64,000 nucleotides of DNA from an uncultured Bacteroidales bacterium (GCA_902776835.1 CACYRK010000007.1:1-64000); one strand, 5' to 3'; shown: positions 26,307 through 35,830, counted from the first letter of the stretch. Made by a program: numbers and translations. Notes: generated from the sequence alone by a model not told the origin.

Positions 26307-26327
26307 TGCAATAGGCATAACCATTAG

Positions 26328-26356
26328 CGCTCGCCTTTCACCCCAAAAGGCGAGCG
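26328..26356 (+). terminator. Stem-loop after the kinase gene
   Basis: CGCTCGCCTTT (26328-26338) pairs perfectly with AAAGGCGAGCG (26346-26356). Only TCTTAT follows rather than a full T run, so it may be a weak terminator or an mRNA 3-prime stabilising hairpin before the next gene at 26379. Confidence 0.6.
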
Positions 26357-26378
26357 TCTTATAACCATACACATCATT

Positions 26379-27464
26379 ATGAGAATCAAACACTTACTGC
26401 TTTTTGCCGTGGTGGCCATCACAGGCTTCACCACCTCGGCACAGCAGTTGCGCGTGGTCGACAACGACGGGCTGCCCATCGGCGCTGTGTGCGTCACAAA
26501 CGAGAATGGCGCGTTGGTGGGCTCCACCGACAACGACGGATACGTAACCAACAGCAAGGGCGTAGACCGGCTCTTCTTCTCGCACGTAGCCTTTAAGCCA
26601 AAAACCGTGCTCACCGACACCCTGACAAGCGCCGTCGTGGTGATGGACGACGTGAACTACGAACTCGCCGAACTCAACGTCAAGCCAAAAGAGTTGGCCT
26701 ACGTGCAGACCTACTATCGCTGTGCCTACGTCACCGATGAGGGCCCCATCTATTTCCGCTCAGGAGTGAGCGACAACACCTACGAGTTTGCCAAGAAAAA
26801 AATCACAGCGAAAAAGCGCAGCGTGGCTCGCGGCAAAAACCAGATTTACCGATTCACAATCAGCACATTCATTGGCGGCACGCTCGACAAGTGGGCGAGC
26901 CTCGACACCACGACGCTCTACACTCGCGTCAAGCGCTTCGCCCGTAAGGGCAAAATCACGATTACCGAAGATATAGAGACGGGGCGTAAAATCCTCAGCG
27001 ACAGCATATCGACGCTGGGCTATATCGAGGACGACCTGGAACGCGGCGAGCGCACCGTGTCGTTTGACCTCTTCACGTTCCACGACCACATTGATGCCGC
27101 CGAAGCCGAGAAAAAAGGTAAAAAGAAGAAGAGCGACTCTGAGACCACCCACTCGCACTACTTCGAGAAGTATCGCATCGACGAGCACGGCAAGATGCTT
27201 GTGGGCGACATCATCATCAAGCAGGCCCTTGTCATGGGCCACATGGATCAACTCGACACTGATTATGTGATTCTGTTCGAGGGCTTTACCACAGGCCGCG
27301 ACTACATCGACAAGAAAGAGTTCAAGCAAACTCGCAAGGACAATGAGGTGGAGATGAATATCGTGGAACTTCGCCAGTTTGAGCAAGCGCACAACATCCC
27401 ACCGATGGCCCCCAACATCCGGGCCCAAATCGACAAACTATTCAAAAAAGAACTCAGCAAATAA
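26379..27464 (+). CDS. Exported protein with carboxypeptidase-regulatory-like domain
   Basis: 361 residues with a signal peptide (cleavage after TTSA, about residue 21). Residues about 22-95 form a small beta sandwich of the CarboxypepD_reg type (QLRVVDNDGLPIGAVCV ... STDNDGYV). The remaining 260 residues are alpha/beta with a lysine-rich loop (EAEKKGKKKKSDSE) and have no motif I recognise. It probably works in the periplasm or on the surface. It lies 72 bp after the kinase gene. Confidence 0.65.
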   Translation: MRIKHLLLFAVVAITGFTTSAQQLRVVDNDGLPIGAVCVTNENGALVGSTDNDGYVTNSKGVDRLFFSHVAFKPKTVLTDTLTSAVVVMDDVNYELAELNVKPKELAYVQTYYRCAYVTDEGPIYFRSGVSDNTYEFAKKKITAKKRSVARGKNQIYRFTISTFIGGTLDKWASLDTTTLYTRVKRFARKGKITITEDIETGRKILSDSISTLGYIEDDLERGERTVSFDLFTFHDHIDAAEAEKKGKKKKSDSETTHSHYFEKYRIDEHGKMLVGDIIIKQALVMGHMDQLDTDYVILFEGFTTGRDYIDKKEFKQTRKDNEVEMNIVELRQFEQAHNIPPMAPNIRAQIDKLFKKELSK

Positions 27465-27486
27465 TAACCTATTTTGACCACTAAAG

Positions 27487-27519
27487 GTGTGGTCAAAGGG
27501 ACAGTCCCTTTGACCACAC
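27487..27519. repeat. 33-nt palindrome, left copy (element 2)
   Basis: A perfect inverted repeat: GTGTGGTCAAAGGGAC (27487-27502), centre A, then its complement (27504-27519). A near-identical palindrome is at 27698-27736, with about 180 bp of gene-free AT-rich DNA between. It sits 22 bp beyond the stop of the preceding gene and could also act as a terminator-like hairpin. Confidence 0.8.
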
Positions 27520-27697
27520 TTAATCTCATTGATAAACTATATTTAACAAATTGAGCCAAATAAGAACCAATGAGGATAAGCCTAGTTTCAACCAAACTAT
27601 TAGATTGACACACTGGCCATTTCCAACATATTAACTCACGCTAATTAAAGAAATGTAATTTCACATTTTGAGGGCGGTTTGTGAAGTTTTTCAAAAA

Positions 27698-27736
27698 AAA
27701 GTGTGGTCAAAGGGACTGTCCCTTTGACCACACTTT
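27698..27736. repeat. 39-nt palindrome, right copy (element 2)
   Basis: AAAGTGTGGTCAAAGGGAC, centre T, and the exact complement. The core is identical to the left copy except for the central base. The pair could bound a MITE-like element of 250 bp (27487-27736). Confidence 0.8.
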
Positions 27737-27800
27737 ATCCTAAAAAGGAAGTAAAAAATTTTGATGGCTGAGGTGCTGGCTTGGTGGGTGGATGGGGGTT

Positions 27801-27926
27801 GGGCGAACAATCGAATTCTTGAAATTTCGAACAATCAAACGCTTGAACAATCGAATTCTTGAACAATTAGATGTTCGGATGGGGGGGGTCGAGCGATCGA
27901 ATTCTCGAACAATCGAACGCTCGAAA
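27801..27926. repeat. Degenerate 8-bp tandem array (site 2)
   Basis: Successive 8-bp units such as aatcgaat, tcttgaac, tttcgaac, aatcgaac and gctcgaaa, interrupted once by a G8 run. Same period and TCGA core as sites 1 and 3. No gene is present between 27737 and 28049. Confidence 0.65.
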
Positions 27927-27929
27927 GGA

Positions 27930-28049
27930 CGGATTGAGGGGGGACGGGTGTGTGATTGGGGGGTGGGGATTGGGAGTGGGGATTGAGGGGGACGGGTGTT
28001 GGATTGGGGGTGGGGGTTGAGGGGGGCGGGTGTGGGATTGGGGGTGGGG
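27930..28049 (+). repeat. G-rich stretch with quadruplex potential
   Basis: About 110 bp with many runs of three to six G on the plus strand (GGGGATTGGGAGTGGGG and similar imperfect repeats of GGATTGGGGGTGGGG). It lies immediately downstream of the regulator gene on the minus strand, so the transcript there would be C-rich. Confidence 0.5.
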
Positions 28050-30911
28050 TTATTCGAAGTGGATTAGGAAGTCGACGAGGTTTTGGCCCTCGTCGAGGTT
28101 GAACTTGCGGCGCAGGCGGTAACGCGCGCTCTCCACGCCGCGCACACTCAGTCCGGTGAACTGCGCAATGTCCTTGGTGGAGAGGTTGAGGCGCAGCAGG
28201 GCGCAGAAGCGCAGGTCGGCAGGTGTGAGAGCCGGATAGGCCTGCTGCAACTTCTTGAAGAAATTGTGGTGGATGAGGTTGAAATTGTTTTGGTACACCT
28301 CCCAGAAATTCTCGCCGTCGGCATTCTCGCCGAGTTGGCTAAGCATAGCCGCCATGTCGTGCTGGCTGATGGTGCCCTTTCGCCGTTTCTCCTGCAGTGT
28401 TGCACGGATGTTCTCGATGGCCCGGTTACGCGCCACGGCGTCGAGTGCGAGCGAGGCGGCCTCGCGTGCTTTGTCGTTGAGTTGCGCCTCGAGCAGCAGT
28501 TGTTTTTGCTCGGCGATCACCTTGCTCTGCTCAAGCATGGCGATGTCTTGCTGCAACTTCTTGTCTTTGAACTGCTTGCGCAGTCGTGCCTCGGTCTTTT
28601 TGGTGCGATACCGCACCAAGCCGTAGACCGCCAGCGCCATCAGCGAGACGTAGATAAGCCAAGCCCAGAGCGAGGCATAGAACTGGCGCTCGCGCTTGAA
28701 GAAATACTCGGCGGTGTCGAGCGTAGTGCCGTCGAGTTTGTTGACGGTGATTGTGAGTTGGTAGTCGCCGTATCCCAATGCGTTGTACTCCACGAAAGGT
28801 TGTTGCGACTGCGACACCAATTCCTTGCCGCCATATTTCAGGCGATAAACGAAGGTCAACTGCTTGAAGTCGTAATTGGGATATGACAGCAACAACTCGA
28901 TGTGCGGCATTGCCTTGGCCCTGTGCGACTTGCTGGTGACGATGGGCATGCGCTGCGTGTTGCCGTTGCTGCCCTGCGTCAAAGCCTCGCGCACACGCAG
29001 CGGATGAGGCTTGGCATGAGCCGGCTTGGACTGCCGTGGCAGCAGGCGGCCGATGCCGTTGTTGAGGTAAAAATATGCAACACCGTCGTGGGCATAGACG
29101 CTGTTTTTGTTGTCGTTGCACTCCAGCCCGAAGAAAAGCGACGACACCTCGTCCTTCAGCCGGTAGCGCTTGCCGTCGTAACTCACCAGGGCAAAACCCT
29201 CGCTGGTCGAGAGCCAGAAGTCGCTGTCGTTGACAGCCGTGATGTCGCACAACATGCCCGAATACATGCCGTCGAGTTCGTTGAACGGGACGATGCTGTC
29301 GAGGCGGTCGTCGTAGGTGTAGAGGCTCCGGTCGGTTGAGAAGACGACACGCCCGCGAATTTTCATCACATGGGTGAACGACTTGACCGTGTCGCCGCCT
29401 AACGTGGTCACAGTCTGCGCTTTGGCATGCATCAAGTCGTGTGACAACCGAATGCGATACAGGCCGTGGCTCATGTGTGATGCCCAAATATTGCCCGCCG
29501 GGTCGACCTCGAACTGAGATATTGGTGCTTGTGGTGCGTCGAGGGTGTGCGAGAAAGTCCACACGCCGTTGACCTTGCGCGACACCCTCATATCATAATA
29601 ACTTGACTCCAAGAGAATTTCTTGTCCGCCAATCATGCATTTGCGCATACTTGTACTACCCATCTTAGGCCCTGTTAGTGGACTTGCTGTGGCGGTGGCA
29701 GGATTGATTGATTTTGTGCCGTCGTTGTTGCCCAGCAGGAGTTGATTGTCGACCTGCGTGACGTGCCAGTTTTGGCCGTCGCTGCCAGCGATGCGTCGTA
29801 ATAGCCCAGTCTTCCAATCGTACTGCCATGCCGCCTGGTTGGTGGCGATAAACAGGTAGTTGCCCCAATCGTTCAGTCCGTACACCATGCCTATCGACGA
29901 AGCCGCCAAGTCGGGCGTGAGCAGACTGAATGGCGATGCGGTGCTGATTAGCGCCAAGCCGATGTCGAGAGCAGCCCACACATTACCGTCACGGTCACAC
30001 ATAAGACCGAGCACCGAGTTGACATTCAAGCGATTAGACATACTGTAATGCCATTTCACATCGCCATTGCGCCCGATGCCGAAAATGCCGTCAAGGATAG
30101 TGCCAACAACCACGGTAGAGTCGCCGCTGACTAAAGTAGCGCGATTGGCGTTTGCCGTTTTCAGCGCAGCGTCGGCCGCGGTGACAATCGGCGTAACTTT
30201 ACCGCCACTGTAACTGAAGAGCCCGTGCCACTGTGTGCAAAGCGTAAGACTGCCGCCAGGCCCAGGAAGCGCGGCCACCACATGGTCATTGCCAACGACC
30301 GTGCGGTCGATGATTTTGACCATTTTACCCCCCTGAAGGTGATAATAATGACCCATTTGAGCCTGCATGTAGATCTCGCCGTTCACCTCGTGAAAGTATA
30401 GCGGCATCATAGCCTGGTCGTAGTGCGGCGTCACCGTCTTGCCGTCGTAACTGAACCATGCGCTGAACGACTGGAAATACACTGTTCCGCGCTTGTCGAC
30501 GACAATATTCCAAATCTCGTCCTCGTGCGGCTTGTAGTTTTTTGGCCATAACGAGGTGTAGACATAATCGCCATAGGCATCGCGCACGAGATAGCCGAAG
30601 TCCTTGTAGGCCCCCACGTACACGCGGTCGCCGACGGCGAGCACCGAGCGCGCCACGGCATTGCCGGGCAGCCGCGTGAGCCGCCAGTTGTAGCCATCGA
30701 AACACAGCACGCCATTGCCGTTGCCAATGAGAATCTCGCCACCGTCGTTCTGCGCCAAGTCCCAATTTTGCAGAGCGGCATTATAGTCGGCCTTGCCATA
30801 GTTGTGGATTAGGGGCATAAACGATGCTGCCGATGCCGCCTGTGCCACCCAAAGCAGCACAAAAAGCACGGCCGGCGACAGCAGGTTGCGACGATATTTT
30901 GGTTTCGACAT
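28050..30911 (-). CDS. SusR-like membrane regulator with beta-propeller sensor and LuxR-type HTH
   Basis: 953 residues from MSKPKYRRN. A signal peptide ends near QAASA. Residues about 30-640 are beta-propeller repeats (GGEILIGNGNGVLCFDG; DRDGNVWAAL; DPAGNIWASH). Then come a Y_Y_Y-like domain (about 660-740), one membrane helix (ASLWAWLIYVSLMALAVYG), a coiled coil and a C-terminal HTH (LTPADLRFCALLRLNLSTKD ... GLSVRGVESARYRLRRKF). This is the architecture of SusR, which senses sugar in the periplasm and activates the adjacent sus genes. It diverges from susC. The promoter at 30961-30992 would start transcription near 30954, so the upstream ATG at 30953 is unlikely and 30911 is chosen. Confidence 0.88.
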   Translation of the reverse strand: MSKPKYRRNLLSPAVLFVLLWVAQAASAASFMPLIHNYGKADYNAALQNWDLAQNDGGEILIGNGNGVLCFDGYNWRLTRLPGNAVARSVLAVGDRVYVGAYKDFGYLVRDAYGDYVYTSLWPKNYKPHEDEIWNIVVDKRGTVYFQSFSAWFSYDGKTVTPHYDQAMMPLYFHEVNGEIYMQAQMGHYYHLQGGKMVKIIDRTVVGNDHVVAALPGPGGSLTLCTQWHGLFSYSGGKVTPIVTAADAALKTANANRATLVSGDSTVVVGTILDGIFGIGRNGDVKWHYSMSNRLNVNSVLGLMCDRDGNVWAALDIGLALISTASPFSLLTPDLAASSIGMVYGLNDWGNYLFIATNQAAWQYDWKTGLLRRIAGSDGQNWHVTQVDNQLLLGNNDGTKSINPATATASPLTGPKMGSTSMRKCMIGGQEILLESSYYDMRVSRKVNGVWTFSHTLDAPQAPISQFEVDPAGNIWASHMSHGLYRIRLSHDLMHAKAQTVTTLGGDTVKSFTHVMKIRGRVVFSTDRSLYTYDDRLDSIVPFNELDGMYSGMLCDITAVNDSDFWLSTSEGFALVSYDGKRYRLKDEVSSLFFGLECNDNKNSVYAHDGVAYFYLNNGIGRLLPRQSKPAHAKPHPLRVREALTQGSNGNTQRMPIVTSKSHRAKAMPHIELLLSYPNYDFKQLTFVYRLKYGGKELVSQSQQPFVEYNALGYGDYQLTITVNKLDGTTLDTAEYFFKRERQFYASLWAWLIYVSLMALAVYGLVRYRTKKTEARLRKQFKDKKLQQDIAMLEQSKVIAEQKQLLLEAQLNDKAREAASLALDAVARNRAIENIRATLQEKRRKGTISQHDMAAMLSQLGENADGENFWEVYQNNFNLIHHNFFKKLQQAYPALTPADLRFCALLRLNLSTKDIAQFTGLSVRGVESARYRLRRKFNLDEGQNLVDFLIHFE

Positions 30912-30960
30912 GACTGAGAGCATAAGATGGTGTGAATTAGAGCGTTTCGACACTCGCCCA

Positions 30961-30992
30961 CAAAGATAGGCACAAAAAATGAGATGTGCAAA
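30961..30992 (-). promoter_or_regulatory. Promoter of the SusR-like regulator
   Basis: On the minus strand TTTG (30989-30992), 20 nt, TATCTTTG (30961-30968). Confidence 0.7.
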
Positions 30993-31054
30993 TTTTTGGA
31001 TACGAAACGTGGCATTAACAGTTTAGAAAGTTTTTTTAAAAGTAGGGTGCAAGT

Positions 31055-31076
31055 ATTACAAAAATATTTTTGTAAT
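31055..31076. promoter_or_regulatory. Candidate operator: perfect 22-nt palindrome in the divergent PUL promoter region
   Basis: Arms ATTACAAAAAT (31055-31065) and ATTTTTGTAAT (31066-31076). It lies about 62 bp upstream of the regulator -33 box and 93 bp upstream of the susC -33 box. The position and symmetry suit binding of a dimeric activator such as the divergent SusR-like protein; this is inference. Confidence 0.45.
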
Positions 31077-31169
31077 TACAAACCACTTATTAACAATGCT
31101 ATAAGCATATCAAACGTATTAAAAACGTAGCAAGAAAAATTTTAAGAGTAGTAGTAAAGTATATTAAAA

Positions 31170-31201
31170 TTTGTTCATCACGCTACGCGCGATTAATTTT
31201 G
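31170..31201 (+). promoter_or_regulatory. susC promoter
   Basis: TTTG (31170-31173), 20 nt, TAATTTTG (31194-31201), giving a leader of about 45 nt to the ATG at 31252. Confidence 0.7.
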
Positions 31202-31251
31202 CGTCAGATTTGAATCAAATTCACTTTAATATCAACCTTTAAACTTTAAAA

Positions 31252-34200
31252 ATGGAAAAGAAAATCATTGCTCTCTTGCTTGTGGTGATGTGCGCATTTA
31301 ATGTGGCACAGGCCCTCACAGTAAGAGGAACGGTGGTTGACCAGGTCAATCTTCCCGTTATTGGCGCCAGTGTGGTTGTAAATGGAACCAACATGGGTGC
31401 TGTGACCGACCTCGACGGTAATTTCGAGATCGCCAACGTACCCGATGGTGCAACGATCAAGTTCTCCTTCATGGGAATGCAATCGGTCGAAATGCCAGCC
31501 AGCAGCACGATGAACGTGCAACTCATGGATGACGTTACCAACCTCGATGAAATCGTCGTGATTGGTTACGGCTCGGCTCAGGCCAAAGACCTTACCTCGC
31601 CCATCACGGTGGTCAAGGGTGCCGAACTGTTGTCGACGCCCAGCGCCTCTCCCATGTCGGCCATGCAGGGTAAGGTAGCCGGTGTGAACGTTGTCAACAG
31701 CGGTACGCCCGGTGAGGGTCCGAAGGTGCAGATTCGCGGTAACGGCTCGTTCACAGCCGGCAACCCGCTGTACGTTGTCGACGGTATGTTCTTCGACAAT
31801 ATCGACTTCCTGAATGCCGCTGACATCGAGGACATGTCGATTCTGAAGGACGCAAGTGCCGCCGCAATCTACGGTGTTCGCGCCGCCAACGGTGTGGTAA
31901 TCATCACCACCAAGCGCGGTAACAAGAACCAGGCTGCCCGCATCACCTACAATGGCTACATCGGTATGCAGAAGGCCACCAACGTGCTGAAAATGGCCAA
32001 CAGCCAGGAATACGCTACGATGCTTCTCGAGGCCAACTACGATGCTTACGTGCAGACGATGAAGGCATCGATTGACCACTTCGGCGGCTCGTATGCCAAC
32101 AGCGACTTCCACAACTGGACTTACGCCTCGAACACCGACTGGTACGACGAGTTGCTGCGTGAGGCCATGATTACCAGCCACGGCCTGTCGATCACCGGTG
32201 GTGGTGAGCGTGCGACCTACTCACTGGGTATCAACTACCTGCACCAGGATGGTGTTATGGACTGCAACAACTACTACAACCGCCTGAACTTCCGCGCTGC
32301 TGTCGATTACGACGCAACCGACTGGTTGAAGGTGGGCTTCAACGGCGTGTTCAGCCAGGGCACCCAGCGCACCCCGAACAATGCCGCTTGGCAGCAGGCG
32401 TTCAACGCCCCCGGCATCTACACTGTACATGACGCAAAGAATACCGACGCCACACCGGTCGACTTCACTTCGCCGGGCTCGGTAGGCTTCACCAACAACT
32501 TCTACAACCCTGTTGCTACCGCTTATTATAACAACAGCAAGAACCAGGTGAACCAATTCCTGACCAACTTCTATGCACAAATCAACTTCATCCCCAACAA
32601 GTTGAACTTCAAGACCAGTTACAGTTACGACTACGGTGTGGTTCGCGGCCGCGTTTTCACGCCGGTCTATTATGTGTCGACCAACCAACACACCGACGAC
32701 ACTAGCCTGTCGAAGAGCGACACGTTCAATTACAACTACATTTGGGATAACACCTTAACTTATAAGGACACTTATGCCGACGTACACCACTTTGGTGCCA
32801 TGGTGGGCTACTCGCAGCGCGAGCAGAACTACCGCTTCGATATGGGTACTACTGCCCACGTTCCTGGCGGCGCCGACGAATACATGTACTGGGTTAACGG
32901 TAATGCTACCGGCGCTACGCTTAGCGACGACGGCACCACCTACCGCGGCATGTCGTACTTTGCACGACTGAACTACGACTACATGAACAAGTACTTGCTC
33001 ATGCTTACGTTCCGTGCCGACGGTACCAATAAGTATCAGCAGAAGTGGGGTTACTATCCCAGTGTGGGTGCTGCATGGGTTATCAGCAACGAGAGTTTCA
33101 TGGAGAACCAGCACGCAATCGACTACCTGAAGTTGCGTGCCAGTTGGGGTCGCCTGGGTAATGACCGCGTTGCCGCCAACGACGGCTTCGCCTCGATCAG
33201 CACAGGCACCTGGGCATCGGGCGTGTTTGGCAACACCACCATCGCCGGTTTCCAGAACAACTCGGTATTCAGTTACCTGAAGTGGGAGGTTGTCGACGAG
33301 ACCAACGTCGGTTTCAACCTGACTACCTTGAGCAACCGCTTGAACATCGACGTCGACTGGTTCTATCGCATGACGCACAAGGCCGTTATCAGCCCTCGCG
33401 TATCGTTTGAGAACCGCACTCTGGCTCAGAACATCGGTAAGATTCTCAACACTGGTGTTGACATCAGCGTTAACTGGAGCGACCGCATCGGCCAGGACTT
33501 CAAGTACAACATTGGCGCCAACGCCTCGATTCTGAAGAACGAGGTTAAGTCGCTGGGAGGCATTGGCTACGTTGCCGGCGGCAAGACATACCAAATCGTT
33601 GGCGAGCAGATGAACTCGTTCTACGGCTACGAGGTGGAGGGCATCTACCAGACTCCCGAGGAGTGCGCTGCTGATGCCACTGCCGTTGCCAACGGCCTGA
33701 AGCCCGGCGACTTCAAGTATCGCGACCTGAACGGCGACGGCATCGTCGACGGTAACGACCGCACCGCATTAGGTTCGTACCTGCCCAACCTTATCTACAG
33801 TTTCAACCTGGGCCTCCAGTGGAAGAACATCGACTTCGCGCTGACCACCTACGGCAACGCCGGAGCACAAATGTTCAACCGCAAGCGCGCCCTGCGTTAT
33901 GCTCAGAGCAACTACAACTTCGACCAGGATCAGGTGAAGAACCGCTGGACCGGTGCCGGCAGCACCAACGAGTATCCCAGCGCCGAGGCATGGATTCGCA
34001 CATGGAACGTGAGCGACCAGCGTGTTAACAGTTTCATGGTTGAGGATGCCGACTTCTTCCGCATCCAGAATGTGACCTTGGGCTACAGCCTGAAGAACAT
34101 CAAGATGGGTAACTACACCCTGCCCGGCGTGCGCTTCAGCGTTACCGCCGACCGTCCCCTCACACTGTTCAGTGCCAATGCATTCACTCCCGAGTTGAGC

Positions 34201-34275
34201 GATGCCGAGGGTTGGGACACCGAGGTATACCCCTTGACCGCAACTTACACATTCGGTTTGACAATCGACTTCTAA
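31252..34275 (+). CDS. SusC/RagA-family TonB-linked outer-membrane transporter
   Basis: 1007 residues, usual for the family. The signal peptide ends near residue 21. A CarboxypepD_reg-like domain covers about 22-95 (VRGTVVDQVNLPVIGASVVV), then the TonB-box-like DEIVVIGYGSAQ, the plug domain (about 115-225, with the QIRGNGSF and DASAAAIYGVRAANGVVIITT signatures), and a 22-strand barrel to the end. It imports oligosaccharides across the outer membrane with TonB energy, gated by the SusD partner. First gene of the PUL operon. Confidence 0.96.
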   Translation: MEKKIIALLLVVMCAFNVAQALTVRGTVVDQVNLPVIGASVVVNGTNMGAVTDLDGNFEIANVPDGATIKFSFMGMQSVEMPASSTMNVQLMDDVTNLDEIVVIGYGSAQAKDLTSPITVVKGAELLSTPSASPMSAMQGKVAGVNVVNSGTPGEGPKVQIRGNGSFTAGNPLYVVDGMFFDNIDFLNAADIEDMSILKDASAAAIYGVRAANGVVIITTKRGNKNQAARITYNGYIGMQKATNVLKMANSQEYATMLLEANYDAYVQTMKASIDHFGGSYANSDFHNWTYASNTDWYDELLREAMITSHGLSITGGGERATYSLGINYLHQDGVMDCNNYYNRLNFRAAVDYDATDWLKVGFNGVFSQGTQRTPNNAAWQQAFNAPGIYTVHDAKNTDATPVDFTSPGSVGFTNNFYNPVATAYYNNSKNQVNQFLTNFYAQINFIPNKLNFKTSYSYDYGVVRGRVFTPVYYVSTNQHTDDTSLSKSDTFNYNYIWDNTLTYKDTYADVHHFGAMVGYSQREQNYRFDMGTTAHVPGGADEYMYWVNGNATGATLSDDGTTYRGMSYFARLNYDYMNKYLLMLTFRADGTNKYQQKWGYYPSVGAAWVISNESFMENQHAIDYLKLRASWGRLGNDRVAANDGFASISTGTWASGVFGNTTIAGFQNNSVFSYLKWEVVDETNVGFNLTTLSNRLNIDVDWFYRMTHKAVISPRVSFENRTLAQNIGKILNTGVDISVNWSDRIGQDFKYNIGANASILKNEVKSLGGIGYVAGGKTYQIVGEQMNSFYGYEVEGIYQTPEECAADATAVANGLKPGDFKYRDLNGDGIVDGNDRTALGSYLPNLIYSFNLGLQWKNIDFALTTYGNAGAQMFNRKRALRYAQSNYNFDQDQVKNRWTGAGSTNEYPSAEAWIRTWNVSDQRVNSFMVEDADFFRIQNVTLGYSLKNIKMGNYTLPGVRFSVTADRPLTLFSANAFTPELSDAEGWDTEVYPLTATYTFGLTIDF

Positions 34276-34316
34276 ATCAACAGTCACATTATCTAACTTC
34301 TTAAAAACACGAAACA

Positions 34317-35774
34317 ATGAAACTTTTCAAGAATATAATGATTGCTGGAATGTCGGCCCTGCTGCTCCTCGCGGGCACCTCGTGCGACGATTTCCTGGAC
34401 AAGGCTCCTGAGAACAGCGTGCCTGAGTCGAGTGTCGATTACACCGACATGAACAATCTGTACATGCCCGTGTCGGGTGTCTACGCTGCACTGCGTACCG
34501 GCGGCATGCACTGGGTGATTTGGCCGCTGACCATCGTTCGCGACGGCGACGTGTGGAGCGGACGCGTTGACGACCAGGGTATTCTGGTCGACTTCGGCAA
34601 CCTGAAGTACGACAACTCGTTCTGGGGACTGAATGAGATGTGGAACCAGTACTACGGCATGATTAAGATTGCCAACGGAGCCCTCGACGCTCTCGACAAC
34701 TACAACGAGAACATCACGAGTGAGACCGACCGCGCCAACTATCGCGCTTACTGCGGCGAGGTGCGCATCCTTCGCGCTTACGCTTACTATCGCCTGGTTC
34801 AGGCCTTCGGTCCGGTGACTATCCTGCGCAGCAACGGCCAGAGCGACCTCACCCGCTCGACAGTTGACGCCGTACAGCGTTACATGCTCGAGGACCTGCA
34901 GTATGCCATCGACAACTGCCCCAAGATTCGCCCCAACGAGTCGGCCCACGTGGGTGCCGTTACGGCTTACACCGCTATGGCCCTGGCTGCCAAGGTCTAC
35001 ATGAACCGTGGCGAGTATGCCCAGGCCGAGGCATTGACCGACCAAATCATCAACAGCCAGAAGTTCTCGCTCTATCCCGACTTCTACAACCTGTTCAAGA
35101 TTCCTGGCAAGTTGTGTAACGAGAGCCTGATGGAGTGCCAGTGCACCGACTTCGGCATTGGCAGTGGCGACATGGTCGACGCCGACCAGTGGTTCGTCTT
35201 CCAAGGTCCCGGTAACCTGGGTGGCTGGAACTTTGTGGGTATCACCGACAACTTCATCAACTGGGCTACCGCCCGTGGCGAGACCGTGCGTCTTGAGACC
35301 TCGGTGCTCGTTGGCGGCACTACCACCCGCGACGGTGACTTCATCAACCTGCAAGGCAACACCAACAACACCAACACCTGGAACGGCAAGGCTTACACTC
35401 CGACCAACCAACTCACCGAAGGTCGCACGAAGTACGGCTCGAACAACAACATTCGCGTGCTGCGCTACGCCGATGTGCTACTGATGAATGCCGAGGCCAA
35501 GGTGCGCCAGGGCAAGAATGGCGACGCTCCCTTCAACCTGGTGCGTGCCCGCGCCGCTATGCCCAGCATCAGCAACGTGACTGTCGACCAAGTGCTCGAC
35601 GAGCGCCGCATGGAACTCGTGTGCGAGTGGGGCGAGCGTTACAACGACCTGGTGCGCAGCGGCAAGGCATCGAGCGTGCTGCCCGGCTGGACTGAGGCCG
35701 TGCGTTACTACCCGTTGCCTCTTGCACAATTGCAAAACGAACCTGATTTGGCAAAAGAGCCAAAGGCTGAATAA
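34317..35774 (+). CDS. SusD/RagB-family surface glycan-binding lipoprotein
   Basis: 485 residues. Lipobox TSC with Cys23 is followed by DDFLDKAPEN, typical of SusD proteins. TPR-like helices cover about 60-230 (EVRILRAYAYYRLVQAFGPV), and the C-terminal family motif is RVLRYADVLLMNAEA followed by ERRMELVCEWGERYNDLVR. It caps the SusC barrel and binds the target glycan at the cell surface. It starts 42 bp after susC. Confidence 0.96.
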   Translation: MKLFKNIMIAGMSALLLLAGTSCDDFLDKAPENSVPESSVDYTDMNNLYMPVSGVYAALRTGGMHWVIWPLTIVRDGDVWSGRVDDQGILVDFGNLKYDNSFWGLNEMWNQYYGMIKIANGALDALDNYNENITSETDRANYRAYCGEVRILRAYAYYRLVQAFGPVTILRSNGQSDLTRSTVDAVQRYMLEDLQYAIDNCPKIRPNESAHVGAVTAYTAMALAAKVYMNRGEYAQAEALTDQIINSQKFSLYPDFYNLFKIPGKLCNESLMECQCTDFGIGSGDMVDADQWFVFQGPGNLGGWNFVGITDNFINWATARGETVRLETSVLVGGTTTRDGDFINLQGNTNNTNTWNGKAYTPTNQLTEGRTKYGSNNNIRVLRYADVLLMNAEAKVRQGKNGDAPFNLVRARAAMPSISNVTVDQVLDERRMELVCEWGERYNDLVRSGKASSVLPGWTEAVRYYPLPLAQLQNEPDLAKEPKAE

Positions 35775-35789
35775 AGTGAATCAGTTGAA

Positions 35790-35830
35790 GCAGGGTGTCA
35801 CCATCATGGAGGGCGGCACCCTGCATTTTT
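35790..35830 (+). terminator. Stem-loop between susD and the GH43-like gene
   Basis: GCAGGGTG (35790-35797) pairs with CACCCTGC (35817-35824) and is followed by ATTTTT. It could terminate part of the transcripts, giving more SusCD than enzymes. Confidence 0.65.

Noticed and set aside
27801..27926. 8-bp array considered as a CRISPR array
   Set aside because: The unit is far too short, there are no unique spacers of constant length, and no cas gene is present in the window.
30912..30953. Start codon at 30953 for the SusR-like regulator
   Set aside because: The predicted transcription start is about one base away, and the signal peptide begins properly at 30911.
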